Of a stretch of 6,989 nucleotides of DNA, positions 1 through 6,532 are shown in pieces. The position numbers and the translations under genes were made by a program. The notes under the pieces are model-generated. The model was given only the letters and a program-made list of their open reading frames with translations. It had not been told where the DNA came from and ran no database searches. Origin of the DNA: Eubacteriales bacterium (GTDB lineage Bacteria > Bacillota > Clostridia > Oscillospirales > CAG-272); assembly GCA_028709565.1 (NCBI GenBank), contig JAQVWU010000153.1:1-6989 (forward strand), given 5' to 3'. How positions within the stretch are numbered: position 1 is the stretch's first letter; the number at the start of each line of letters is the position of its first letter.

Positions 1-1008
1 AATATGCAGGTCTCCGTCATACGAGAGCATGCCCGCGTAATATACATCGGGCACGCGCACCCGGTCGAATTTGTCAAAGTCCGAACCCGATTCAAAGGCT
101 TTTGAAATTTCAATGGCTCTGTCACCGCGGAAATTATAGAAAATCACGCTGTCCCCGTCATTTATCGTTCCGGCGGGCGCACCGTTTTCGGTTATTACAA
201 AGGGGGGGATGTCCTGATCTATGGCTCCGGTCTCACGGCGCAGCGTTGTTACCGCCTCCGCCGCCGATTCGAAATAACGGCCTTCCCCCAGTATATGGGT
301 TTTCCAGCCCAGCGCGACCATATTCCAGTCGGCTTCGTAACGGTCCATGGTTATCTTCATGCGACCGCCGCCCGAGGCAATCATAATATCAAAGTCATCG
401 CCGCGCAGTCCGGATATAAATACCTCAAAGGGATCGATGTATTCCAGGGCCGATGTTTCTCCCACGTCGCGTCCGTCAAGCAGTATGTGTATCCTGACCC
501 TTCCTATACCCTCTTCCCTGCAGCGGACAATCATGGCCTTGAGGTGGTCGATATGGGAATGAACGTTTCCGTCTGAAAAAAGACCCATAAAATGCATGGT
601 CGACCTGTTGGTTACGCAGTTTTTTATCGCCGTCTGCCATGTACCGGACCGGAACATCATGCCGCTTTCTATGGATTGCGAGACAAGCTTGGCTCCCTGC
701 GCGAAGACCTGACCCGAACCGAGTGCGTTGTGGCCCACCTCGGAATTGCCCATATCGTCATCGGAAGGCAGCCCGACCGCCTCGCCGTGGGCGCGCAGCC
801 GCAGAAGGGGATAGTTCTTCATGAGCATATTCAGTGTCGGCGTATGGGCCAGCGAGACCGCGTTGCCCGGTCCGTCGGGCGCAAGACCTATGCCGTCCAT
901 TACGACAATCAGCACGGGGCCCTCAGAGCCCGGAAACTTTTGCGATTTGCTTAATATACTCTTTTTATCCGTTTTATCCGTTTTATCTATTTTATCTATT
1001 TTATCCAT
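1..1008 (-). CDS. gpmI: 2,3-bisphosphoglycerate-independent phosphoglycerate mutase, N-terminal 336 residues (3' end outside window)
   Basis: Cytoplasmic glycolytic/gluconeogenic enzyme that interconverts 3- and 2-phosphoglycerate through a phosphoserine intermediate and two metal ions. Seen on the reverse strand: metal-binding VVMDGIG (D38), the nucleophile motif DDDMGNSEVGHNALG (S89), SDGNVHSH (H150, H152), LDGRDVGETSALEYI (about 177-191), ASGGGRMKITMDRYEADW (about 211-228) and NFRGDR (R294, R297). The wording of these motifs, and YAGMLSYDGDLH at the cut end, match the long plant/trypanosome-like form (about 550 residues) rather than the roughly 510-residue Bacillus form. The second set of metal ligands lies beyond the window. 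The ATG at 1008 is chosen; it gives about 26 residues before the family's usual beginning, including a DKI/DKT repeat. An in-frame TTG three codons upstream (1015-1017) lies closer to the AAGAAGGA ribosome site (1021-1028), so the exact start is uncertain. Identity is secure. Confidence 0.95.
   Translation of the reverse strand, partial: MDKIDKIDKTDKTDKKSILSKSQKFPGSEGPVLIVVMDGIGLAPDGPGNAVSLAHTPTLNMLMKNYPLLRLRAHGEAVGLPSDDDMGNSEVGHNALGSGQVFAQGAKLVSQSIESGMMFRSGTWQTAIKNCVTNRSTMHFMGLFSDGNVHSHIDHLKAMIVRCREEGIGRVRIHILLDGRDVGETSALEYIDPFEVFISGLRGDDFDIMIASGGGRMKITMDRYEADWNMVALGWKTHILGEGRYFESAAEAVTTLRRETGAIDQDIPPFVITENGAPAGTINDGDSVIFYNFRGDRAIEISKAFESGSDFDKFDRVRVPDVYYAGMLSYDGDLHI
961..1005 (-). repeat. 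Five 9-bp tandem repeats encoding (Asp-Lys-Ile/Thr) at the GpmI N-terminus
   Basis: Immediately after the gpmI start codon the coding strand reads GATAAAATA twice, GATAAAACG twice and GATAAAAAG once. This gives the residues DKIDKIDKTDKTDKK. Each unit is exactly three codons, so gain or loss of a unit would keep the frame. The repeat lies wholly in the extension that precedes the conserved alkaline-phosphatase-fold core and is highly charged. It could be a slippage-derived tail with no function; no function is visible from sequence. Confidence 0.9.
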
Positions 1009-1093
1009 AATAGTCAAATATCCTTCTTGTCACACACATTTTTCGGCTTATATCATCTCTTATTAAATCTATATCAATCTCTTATAGGATTAT

Positions 1094-1122
1094 AATATAA
1101 AATTATGAATATTTCACGTCAA
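1094..1122 (-). promoter_or_regulatory. Candidate sigma-A-type promoter for gpmI
   Basis: Read on the minus strand, a -35 box TTGACG (1122-1117) and a -10 box TATATT (1099-1094) are separated by exactly 17 nt, each box one mismatch from consensus. The predicted start of transcription is near 1087, leaving a leader of roughly 80 nt before the ATG at 1008. An exact TATAAT also exists at 1094-1089 but is 22 nt from the same -35 box, so it is less likely to be the one used. Confidence 0.55.
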
Positions 1123-1176
1123 CATTAATAGATAAAATGATAATTTACAGTTTTTTATAATAATTTTACCGGGGGC

Positions 1177-1205
1177 TTGACATTCTTTTATTATAGGTTT
1201 ATAAT
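1177..1205 (+). promoter_or_regulatory. Consensus sigma-A-type promoter P1 for uvrBA
   Basis: TTGACA at 1177-1182 and TATAAT at 1200-1205 are separated by 17 nt, a perfect match to the consensus housekeeping promoter. The DNA just upstream is A/T-rich (an UP-element-like tract at about 1129-1168). Transcription would start near 1212 and give a leader of about 134 nt before the uvrB GTG codon. So strong a core promoter on a repair gene suggests that it is either highly expressed or held down by a repressor. Confidence 0.8.
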
Positions 1206-1214
1206 ATCTTCATA

Positions 1215-1245
1215 CCGATTCATTCGGATTAACCGCATAACGCGG
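1215..1245. promoter_or_regulatory. Two equally shaped small dyads just downstream of P1
   Basis: CCGA-N5-TCGG (1215-1227) and CCGC-N5-GCGG (1233-1245) are each 13 bp with 4-bp arms and a 5-bp centre; their centres (1221 and 1239) are 18 bp apart. They lie between the predicted P1 transcription start and the second promoter. They could be a pair of operator half-sites for an unknown regulator, or weak RNA hairpins in the leader. With 4-bp arms, chance is possible. Confidence 0.25.
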
Positions 1246-1249
1246 CATG

Positions 1250-1278
1250 TTGATTTTTTGTTGAATATGTGTTATACT
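1250..1278 (+). promoter_or_regulatory. Candidate second promoter P2 for uvrBA, extended -10
   Basis: TTGATT (1250-1255) and TATACT (1273-1278) are 17 nt apart, and the -10 box is directly preceded by TGT, the TGn of an extended -10 promoter. Transcription would begin near 1285, about 60 nt before the uvrB start codon. The match is weaker than P1 at -35 (4 of 6) but good at -10 (5 of 6). A weak SOS-box-like sequence overlaps the spacer and -10. Confidence 0.45.
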
Positions 1279-1333
1279 GTAGGGTGGATTATTATCCCGA
1301 TTTACGCCGTTGTCATATTCGGTGCATACGGGG

Positions 1334-1348
1334 GGGAGGTTAAAAGTG
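1334..1348 (+). promoter_or_regulatory. uvrB ribosome binding site, fixes a GTG start
   Basis: A G-rich run ending in GGAGGT (1335-1340) sits 5 nt before GTG at 1346-1348. An in-frame ATG at 1310 has no Shine-Dalgarno sequence and would add 12 residues unlike any UvrB N-terminus, so GTG is the start. Confidence 0.88.
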
Positions 1349-3322
1349 AGAGATACGAAATTCAAATTAAAAAGTGATTACATACCCCGCGGCGATCAGC
1401 CTCAGGCTATCGACCTGCTTGCCGCCGGGATTGACGCCGGCATCCGCGAACAGACCCTGCTCGGGGTTACCGGTTCGGGCAAGACCTTTACAATGGCAAA
1501 TATAATAGAACGCTGCCAGCGTCCCACGCTGGTGCTCGCGCACAACAAAACCCTTGCCGCCCAGCTGTGCTCGGAATTCCGTGAGTTTTTTCCCGACAAC
1601 GCGGTGGAGTATTTCGTCTCTTATTACGATTATTTTCAGCCCGAAGCCTATATCCCCGGCAAGGATATATATATAGAAAAAGATTCGCTGATTAACGAGG
1701 AGATTGACAAACTGCGCCACAGCGCCACCTCCGCGCTCTTTGAGAGGCGCGATGTCATAATAGTCTCCTCGGTTTCCTGTATATTCAGCCTGGGCGACCC
1801 CGGTCAGTATGAACAGCTGATCGTTTCCATCCGCCCCGGCATGACCCTTGACCGCAACGAGCTGATTGCAAAACTCATTGCAATCAGCTATGACCGCAAC
1901 GACATAAACTTTGTCCGCGATAAATTCCGTGTCAGGGGGGATGTGGTGGAGATCTATCCGCCTTCCGCCGACTCTAAAGCCATCCGCGTCGAATTCTTCG
2001 GCGATGAGGTGGACCGTGTTTCCGAAATCAACGTGGTGACCGGCGAACTCCTTCAGGAACTGCGTTATGTTTCTATTTTTCCGGCCTCCCATTACGCCAT
2101 TACAGACGAAAAGCGCGAAGCGGCGCTGCAGACCATCGAGGAGGAGATGCTGGAACAGGTCGAATATTTCAAGTCGGCGAACAAGCTGATAGAAGCACAG
2201 CGGATTGAGGAGCGCACCCTATATGACCTGGAGATGATACGGGAAATCGGCTATTGCTCGGGGGTTGAAAACTATTCGCGTATAATGGCCGGGCGTGAAG
2301 CGGGTTCGACCCCGTATACCCTTATGGATTATTTCCCCGAAGATTTCTTACTGTTTGTCGACGAATCCCATGTCACGCTGCCCCAGGTGCGGGGGATGAG
2401 CGGCGGGGACCGGGCGCGCAAAAAAAATCTCATCGATTACGGTTTCAGACTGCCCTCGGCGTACGACAACCGTCCGCTGTTCTGGGGCGAATTCGAGCAA
2501 AAGATAAATCAGGTTATCTATGTTTCCGCCACCCCGGCCGAGTATGAGCGTTCCCGCTCCGACAGGGTGGTTGAACAGATTATACGGCCTACCGGTCTGG
2601 TGGACCCTGAAATTGATGTGCGTCCGGTTAACGGCCAGGTGGACGACCTCATCGGGGAGATACGCACCCGCGCCGAAAGGGGGGAGCGGGTGCTGGTCAC
2701 CACACTGACCAGAAAGATGGCGGAGGACCTGACCGAATTCCTCGGCATGAACCTGATTAAAGTAAAATACATTCACCACAAGGTCGAGACGCTGGAACGC
2801 ATCGAGATATTGCGGGATCTGCGCCTGGGCGCCTTTGATGCCCTGGTCGGCATAAACCTGCTGCGGGAGGGACTCGATATCCCCGAGGTTTCGCTGGTTG
2901 CCATTCTGGACGCCGATAAAGAAGGGCTTTTCCGGTCGGAAACCTCTTTGATACAGACCATAGGACGCGCCGCCCGCAACGTCAACGGCAAGGTTATCAT
3001 GTATGCCGATGAAATTACCCGCTCGATGAGGGCGGCAATCGGCGAGACAAACCGGCGCCGCAAAAAACAGCTGGCATTCAACGAAGCCAACGGCATTACC
3101 CCACAGACGGTAATAAAAGCGGTGCGCGACTTAATTGAAATCTCCAAAAAGGACGAGGATAAATCGCTGCCCAAACTGCCGCCCAAAGAAAAGCTGGACG
3201 CCGAGTCCAGGAAAAAACTTATCGATGAACTGACACAGGAAATGAAAAGTGCCGCCAAGGCGCTGGAATTCGAGCGCGCCGCCTATCTGCGTGACCAGAT
3301 CGCCAAGCTTTCATCGATATAA
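1346..3322 (+). CDS. uvrB: Excinuclease ABC subunit B (UvrB)
   Basis: Nucleotide excision repair factor: loaded on DNA by UvrA, it verifies the lesion by inserting a beta-hairpin between the strands with limited ATP-driven helicase action, then recruits UvrC. The 658-residue product has the usual length. Seen: Walker A GVTGSGKT (40-47), the beta-hairpin region YYDYFQPEAY (93-102), the Walker B variant DESH (339-342), SAT (394-396), INLLREGLDIPEVSLVAILD (503-522), motif VI QTIGRAARN (537-545) and a complete C-terminal UVR motif (about 623-655) that contacts UvrA/UvrC. The start is the GTG with a strong Shine-Dalgarno site. It is followed after 68 bp by uvrA with no terminator between them, so the two are probably cotranscribed. 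Mild oddities: Phe97 where the hairpin usually has Tyr, HHKVET where many homologues have HSDIDT (477-482), and GLFRSE for the usual GFLRSE (527-532). Confidence 0.98.
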   Translation: MRDTKFKLKSDYIPRGDQPQAIDLLAAGIDAGIREQTLLGVTGSGKTFTMANIIERCQRPTLVLAHNKTLAAQLCSEFREFFPDNAVEYFVSYYDYFQPEAYIPGKDIYIEKDSLINEEIDKLRHSATSALFERRDVIIVSSVSCIFSLGDPGQYEQLIVSIRPGMTLDRNELIAKLIAISYDRNDINFVRDKFRVRGDVVEIYPPSADSKAIRVEFFGDEVDRVSEINVVTGELLQELRYVSIFPASHYAITDEKREAALQTIEEEMLEQVEYFKSANKLIEAQRIEERTLYDLEMIREIGYCSGVENYSRIMAGREAGSTPYTLMDYFPEDFLLFVDESHVTLPQVRGMSGGDRARKKNLIDYGFRLPSAYDNRPLFWGEFEQKINQVIYVSATPAEYERSRSDRVVEQIIRPTGLVDPEIDVRPVNGQVDDLIGEIRTRAERGERVLVTTLTRKMAEDLTEFLGMNLIKVKYIHHKVETLERIEILRDLRLGAFDALVGINLLREGLDIPEVSLVAILDADKEGLFRSETSLIQTIGRAARNVNGKVIMYADEITRSMRAAIGETNRRRKKQLAFNEANGITPQTVIKAVRDLIEISKKDEDKSLPKLPPKEKLDAESRKKLIDELTQEMKSAAKALEFERAAYLRDQIAKLSSI

Positions 3323-3379
3323 AAAAGAAATAAAAGCAAACAATACGCACACACTTATATATATTATATAACAGATAAC

Positions 3380-3393
3380 GGGAGATTTTGATG
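3380..3393 (+). promoter_or_regulatory. uvrA ribosome binding site
   Basis: GGGAG at 3380-3384 is 6 nt from ATG at 3391. An in-frame TTG directly before it (3388) is only 3 nt from the site and adds one non-conserved residue, so ATG 3391 is preferred. The rest of the 68-bp uvrB-uvrA gap is A/T-rich; I see no terminator and no convincing -35 box there. Confidence 0.75.
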
Positions 3394-6222
3394 CCTCAAC
3401 AACATATTACGGTGAAGGGCGCCCGCGTCCATAACCTGAAAAATATTGATATTACAATACCCAGGGACAGGTTTGTCGTTTTTACCGGATTGTCCGGTTC
3501 CGGCAAATCCTCCCTTGCTTTTGATACCCTTTACGCCGAAGGGCATCGCCGGTTTGTGGAGTCGCTGTCCTCCTACGCGCGGCAGTTTCTCGGGCAGCTG
3601 GACAAGCCGGACGTCGATTCCATCGACGGACTCTCCCCCTCCATCTCCATCGATCAGAAGACCACCTCGCGCAATCCCCGGTCCACGGTGGGGACGGTAA
3701 CCGAAATATACGACTATCTGCGCCTGCTTTACGCGCGCGTCGGCATACCTCACTGCCCCGTCTGCGGCAAAAAGATACAGCAGCAGTCAATAGACCAGAT
3801 TATTGCGCAGATAATGGCGCTGCCGCTGCGCACGCGCTTTATGGTGCTGGCGCCGGTCATCCGCGGAAAAAAGGGCATGCATGAAAAAATATTCGAGGAC
3901 GCTAAAAAAAGCGGGTATGTCCGGGTGCGCGCCGACGGCAGCCTGTATGACCTGAGCGAAAAGATCGAGCTGGACAAAAATAAAAAACATAATATCGAAA
4001 TTGTCGTCGACCGCCTGGTGATGAAACCGGATATCAGAAACCGTCTGGGCGATTCGGTGGAAACGGCGCTGTCGCTGGCGGAAGGCAATGTAATCATCCA
4101 GCTTCTTGAGGAGAACGGTGACGGTGAGGCCCTGAACTTCTCGCAGAATTATGCCTGCGACGAACACAGTATCAGTATCGGGGAACTCATCCCCCGAATG
4201 TTTTCCTTTAACAATCCCCTCGGAGCCTGCCCCGACTGCACCGGTCTGGGTGAACGCAATCTGGTTTCCCCCGAGAAGGCCATTAATTTCAAACTGTCGC
4301 TGCGCGCCGGCGCCGTTCATGTGAACGGTTTCAAGTCCATCGATGACGAAACCTGGCTCGGCCCGCTCTTTGAAGCAATCGGTGTAAAATACGGATTTAC
4401 CCTTGATACCCCCATTTGCGACATGTCAAAAGAGGCACAAAAGGTAATCCAATACGGAGCCGGGCGGGAAAAGTTCCCCGTTATGCGGCACCGCGGCAAT
4501 CCCGACGCGCCCAGGTCCATGCAGGGCTTTGACGGTGTGCTCAATATAATCCAGAACCGCTATAATCAGACCCATGACACCTATTACGAAGAATTTATGC
4601 AGCCGGTAATCTGCCCCACCTGCGCCGGCACACGTCTCAAACCCGAGGTGCTGGCAGTAACGGTCGGCGAACTCAATATCGCGCAGTTCTGCGAACAGCC
4701 GGTTAACGCCGCCCTTAATTTCATCTCAAGTCTGGTATTCGGCGAATCGGAAACGCAGATTTCCCGCGAGATAATAAAGGAAATAAAATCGCGTCTGGTA
4801 TTTATGTCCAGTGTCGGGCTGGAATATCTCACCCTGTCACGCCGCGCGGGCTCCCTTTCGGGCGGCGAAGCCCAGCGTATACGGCTGGCGACCCAGATCG
4901 GTTCCTCCCTTATGGGGGTGTTGTATATTCTGGACGAGCCGTCCATAGGGCTCCATCAGCGCGACAATCACAAACTCATAGAAACCCTCAAGAGGCTGCG
5001 CGACGTGGGCAACAGTCTGATTGTCGTGGAGCACGACGAAGAGACCATGGAGGAAGCCGATTATATTGTGGATATCGGACCGGGCGCCGGCATACACGGC
5101 GGGCTTATCGTCGCCCAGGGCACGCCCGATGAAATAAAGGCCAACACCGGCTCGATAACCGGGGATTACCTGTCGGGCCGCCGCTGTATACCCGTCCCGG
5201 CCGTCCGCCGCGCGGGTAACGGAGAATTCCTCAGGATATACGGCGCGCGGGAAAATAACCTCAAGGGCATTGACGTCTCCATCCCGCTGGGCGTTTTTGT
5301 CTGTGTGACAGGTGTTTCGGGTTCGGGCAAGTCCTCCCTTATCAACTCCATCGTTTATAACATACTGGCCCGCGACCTCAACGGGGCGTACACATTTCCC
5401 GGGAAATACGACCGCATAGAGGGGATTGAAAACCTCGACAAGGTTATTGCCATAGACCAGAGTCCGATAGGCCGTACCCCCCGTTCGAATCCGGCAACAT
5501 ATACGGGACTGTTTACCGATATCCGTTCGCTGTTCGCCTCCACCCCGGACGCGAAGATGCGCGGCTTTAAATCGAACCGCTTTTCCTTCAACCTCAAGGG
5601 CGGACGCTGTGAAACCTGTGAGGGGGACGGCGTCAAACGCATTGAGATGCACTTTCTGCCCGATGTATACGTGATCTGCGATGTCTGCCGCGGACGCCGC
5701 TATAACAACGACACGCTGGACGTCAAGTATAAAGGCAAAAACATCTATGAAGTGCTGGAGATGACGGTGGAGGAGGGGCTGACCTTCTTCTCGGCCATAC
5801 CGCGGCTCAACAACCGCCTGCAGACTCTGTATGATGTGGGACTCGGTTATATTAAAATCGGCCAGTCTTCCACCACCCTTTCGGGCGGCGAGGCGCAGAG
5901 GGTAAAGCTGGCGGCGGAACTGTCCAGACGCAGCACCGGCAAGACATTCTATATCCTGGACGAACCGACCACCGGTCTGCATTCCGCCGATGTGGAAAAG
6001 CTTATCGATGTGCTCCAGCGGCTGGTGGATGGGGGCAATACGGTGGTTGTCATCGAACATAATCTGGATATAATTAAAACAGCCGACCATATAATCGACC
6101 TGGGACCCGAAGGCGGAGACGCGGGCGGTGAAATCGTAGCCCTGGGCACCCCCGAAGAGATAGCAGACAATCCAAAATCCTATACCGGTTATTATTTAAA
6201 AAACATTTTAAACCCAAAATAG
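3391..6222 (+). CDS. uvrA: Excinuclease ABC subunit A (UvrA)
   Basis: Dimeric ABC-type ATPase that finds distorted DNA, loads UvrB and leaves. The 943-residue product is full length with two ATPase modules. Module 1: Walker A GLSGSGKSS (33-41), zinc-finger cysteines C122/C125 and C408/C411, the insertion-domain zinc site, signature LSGGEAQR (489-496) and Walker B ILDEPS (513-518). Module 2: Walker A GVSGSGKSS (641-649), DQSPIGRTPRSNPATYTG (Q-loop region), zinc-finger pairs C740/C743 and C763/C766, signature LSGGEAQR (830-837) and Walker B ILDEPTTGLH (D857, E858). In the insertion-domain site the first pair is C256-x2-H259 instead of Cys-x2-Cys, followed by the normal C280/C283. His can ligate zinc, so the site is probably intact. 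I believe similar Cys-x2-His versions occur in clostridial UvrAs, from memory. The gene follows uvrB in the same direction and is probably expressed from the uvrB promoters. Confidence 0.98.
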   Translation: MPQQHITVKGARVHNLKNIDITIPRDRFVVFTGLSGSGKSSLAFDTLYAEGHRRFVESLSSYARQFLGQLDKPDVDSIDGLSPSISIDQKTTSRNPRSTVGTVTEIYDYLRLLYARVGIPHCPVCGKKIQQQSIDQIIAQIMALPLRTRFMVLAPVIRGKKGMHEKIFEDAKKSGYVRVRADGSLYDLSEKIELDKNKKHNIEIVVDRLVMKPDIRNRLGDSVETALSLAEGNVIIQLLEENGDGEALNFSQNYACDEHSISIGELIPRMFSFNNPLGACPDCTGLGERNLVSPEKAINFKLSLRAGAVHVNGFKSIDDETWLGPLFEAIGVKYGFTLDTPICDMSKEAQKVIQYGAGREKFPVMRHRGNPDAPRSMQGFDGVLNIIQNRYNQTHDTYYEEFMQPVICPTCAGTRLKPEVLAVTVGELNIAQFCEQPVNAALNFISSLVFGESETQISREIIKEIKSRLVFMSSVGLEYLTLSRRAGSLSGGEAQRIRLATQIGSSLMGVLYILDEPSIGLHQRDNHKLIETLKRLRDVGNSLIVVEHDEETMEEADYIVDIGPGAGIHGGLIVAQGTPDEIKANTGSITGDYLSGRRCIPVPAVRRAGNGEFLRIYGARENNLKGIDVSIPLGVFVCVTGVSGSGKSSLINSIVYNILARDLNGAYTFPGKYDRIEGIENLDKVIAIDQSPIGRTPRSNPATYTGLFTDIRSLFASTPDAKMRGFKSNRFSFNLKGGRCETCEGDGVKRIEMHFLPDVYVICDVCRGRRYNNDTLDVKYKGKNIYEVLEMTVEEGLTFFSAIPRLNNRLQTLYDVGLGYIKIGQSSTTLSGGEAQRVKLAAELSRRSTGKTFYILDEPTTGLHSADVEKLIDVLQRLVDGGNTVVVIEHNLDIIKTADHIIDLGPEGGDAGGEIVALGTPEEIADNPKSYTGYYLKNILNPK

Positions 6223-6271
6223 GGTCTGCTTTTCGGTAAACGAAGGAATGTAAAGCTTGGAGCGATTAAAT

Positions 6272-6421
6272 ATGTACGAAATTAAAAAGGTTAGCTTTGA
6301 ATCCTGGACAAACAAAAAATCGATGTTGATTCTGACATACTCCCAAAAACATAGTAATATCACAAAATCCGCCAATATCATGAAAACGATATCGGCGGGA
6401 TTTTATTTTATGATATTCTAA
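6272..6421 (+). CDS. Doubtful small ORF, 49 residues, reading into the terminator
   Basis: An ATG at 6272 is preceded by GGAG (6259-6262) at a 9-nt distance, a plausible ribosome site, and opens 49 codons beginning MYEIKKVSFESWTNKKS. The product is basic with a short hydrophobic tail (SAGFYFMIF). I do not recognise it. The last third of the frame is the terminator stem-loop and U-tract, so the C-terminal residues are dictated by the hairpin. Its codon make-up is A/T-rich, unlike the GC-rich codons of its neighbours. It lies 49 bp after uvrA, so it would be translated from the uvrBA message if real. Alternatives are the remnant of a longer gene, or a chance open frame in the 3' untranslated region. 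Confidence 0.25.
   Translation: MYEIKKVSFESWTNKKSMLILTYSQKHSNITKSANIMKTISAGFYFMIF
6364..6410 (+). terminator. Rho-independent terminator of the uvrBA unit
   Basis: The arms are AAAATCCGCCAATATC (6364-6379) and GATATCGGCGGGATTTT (6388-6404), with the 8-nt loop ATGAAAAC between them. The stem pairs throughout except for one bulged base and one A-C mismatch. The T-rich tail TTTTATTTTA (6401-6410) follows. The A-tract on the 5' side makes it potentially bidirectional, but no converging gene is visible. It lies about 140 bp past the uvrA stop. Confidence 0.85.
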
Positions 6422-6472
6422 ATTATTATAAATAGCGTCTATGCGATTCTAACTTTAATTTCCCGCAAACCC

Positions 6473-6500
6473 TTGACTTTTTATCCGTATCCGATATAAT
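6473..6500 (+). promoter_or_regulatory. Sigma-A-type promoter for the beta-helix gene
   Basis: TTGACT (6473-6478) and TATAAT (6495-6500) are 16 nt apart: 5 of 6 and 6 of 6 matches. The predicted start of transcription is near 6507, about 26 nt upstream of the ATG at 6533. Together with the terminator before it, this makes the downstream gene an independent unit. Confidence 0.75.
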
Positions 6501-6532
6501 TAAGCCAAAAATCCTAGAAAGCGAGTTTAAAT

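Larger units (their letters stand above)
1009..1345. other. Divergent AT-rich regulatory region between gpmI and uvrB
   Basis: This 337-bp stretch has no convincing gene. It holds a minus-strand promoter for gpmI (about 1094-1122), two candidate plus-strand promoters for uvrB (1177-1205 and 1250-1278), two small dyads (1215-1245) and the uvrB ribosome site. The 54 bp between the opposed -35 boxes (1123-1176) are largely A/T and could act as UP-element-like DNA for both directions; that role is inference. Confidence 0.8.
6223..6532. other. 310-bp gap between uvrA and the beta-helix gene
   Basis: This A/T-rich stretch contains a doubtful 49-codon ORF (6272-6421), a Rho-independent terminator (6364-6410) and a promoter for the next gene (6473-6500). 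Nothing else is supported; I see no tRNA, small RNA of a known family, or mobile-element ends. Confidence 0.75.

Noticed and set aside
1310..1345. Upstream ATG extending UvrB by 12 residues
   Set aside because: It has no ribosome site and adds non-conserved residues, whereas GTG 1346 has GGAGGT 5 nt upstream and gives the normal family N-terminus.
1267..1377. 36-residue hydrophobic peptide beginning MCYTVGWIIIPIYAVV, overlapping the uvrB start
   Set aside because: It resembles a membrane micropeptide, but the ATG has no Shine-Dalgarno site, lies upstream of the P2 transcription start, and its frame also spans the promoter, so chance is likelier.
1662..1680. Run of alternating TA inside uvrB
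   Set aside because: It simply encodes the conserved KDIYIEKD segment using ATA/TAT codons; no repeat function is suggested.
1367..2092. 241-codon open frame on the minus strand opposite uvrB
   Set aside because: Fully antisense to the conserved UvrB core and without recognisable motifs; a shadow of the real reading frame.
4837..6090. 417-codon open frame on the minus strand opposite uvrA
   Set aside because: It lies entirely antisense to highly conserved UvrA sequence and has no ribosome site or recognisable domain. Long antisense frames arise easily opposite GC-rich third codon positions.
6332..6360. CTGACA-17-TAATAT promoter-like sequence after uvrA
   Set aside because: The -10 box matches only 4 of 6 positions, and transcription would run straight into the terminator.
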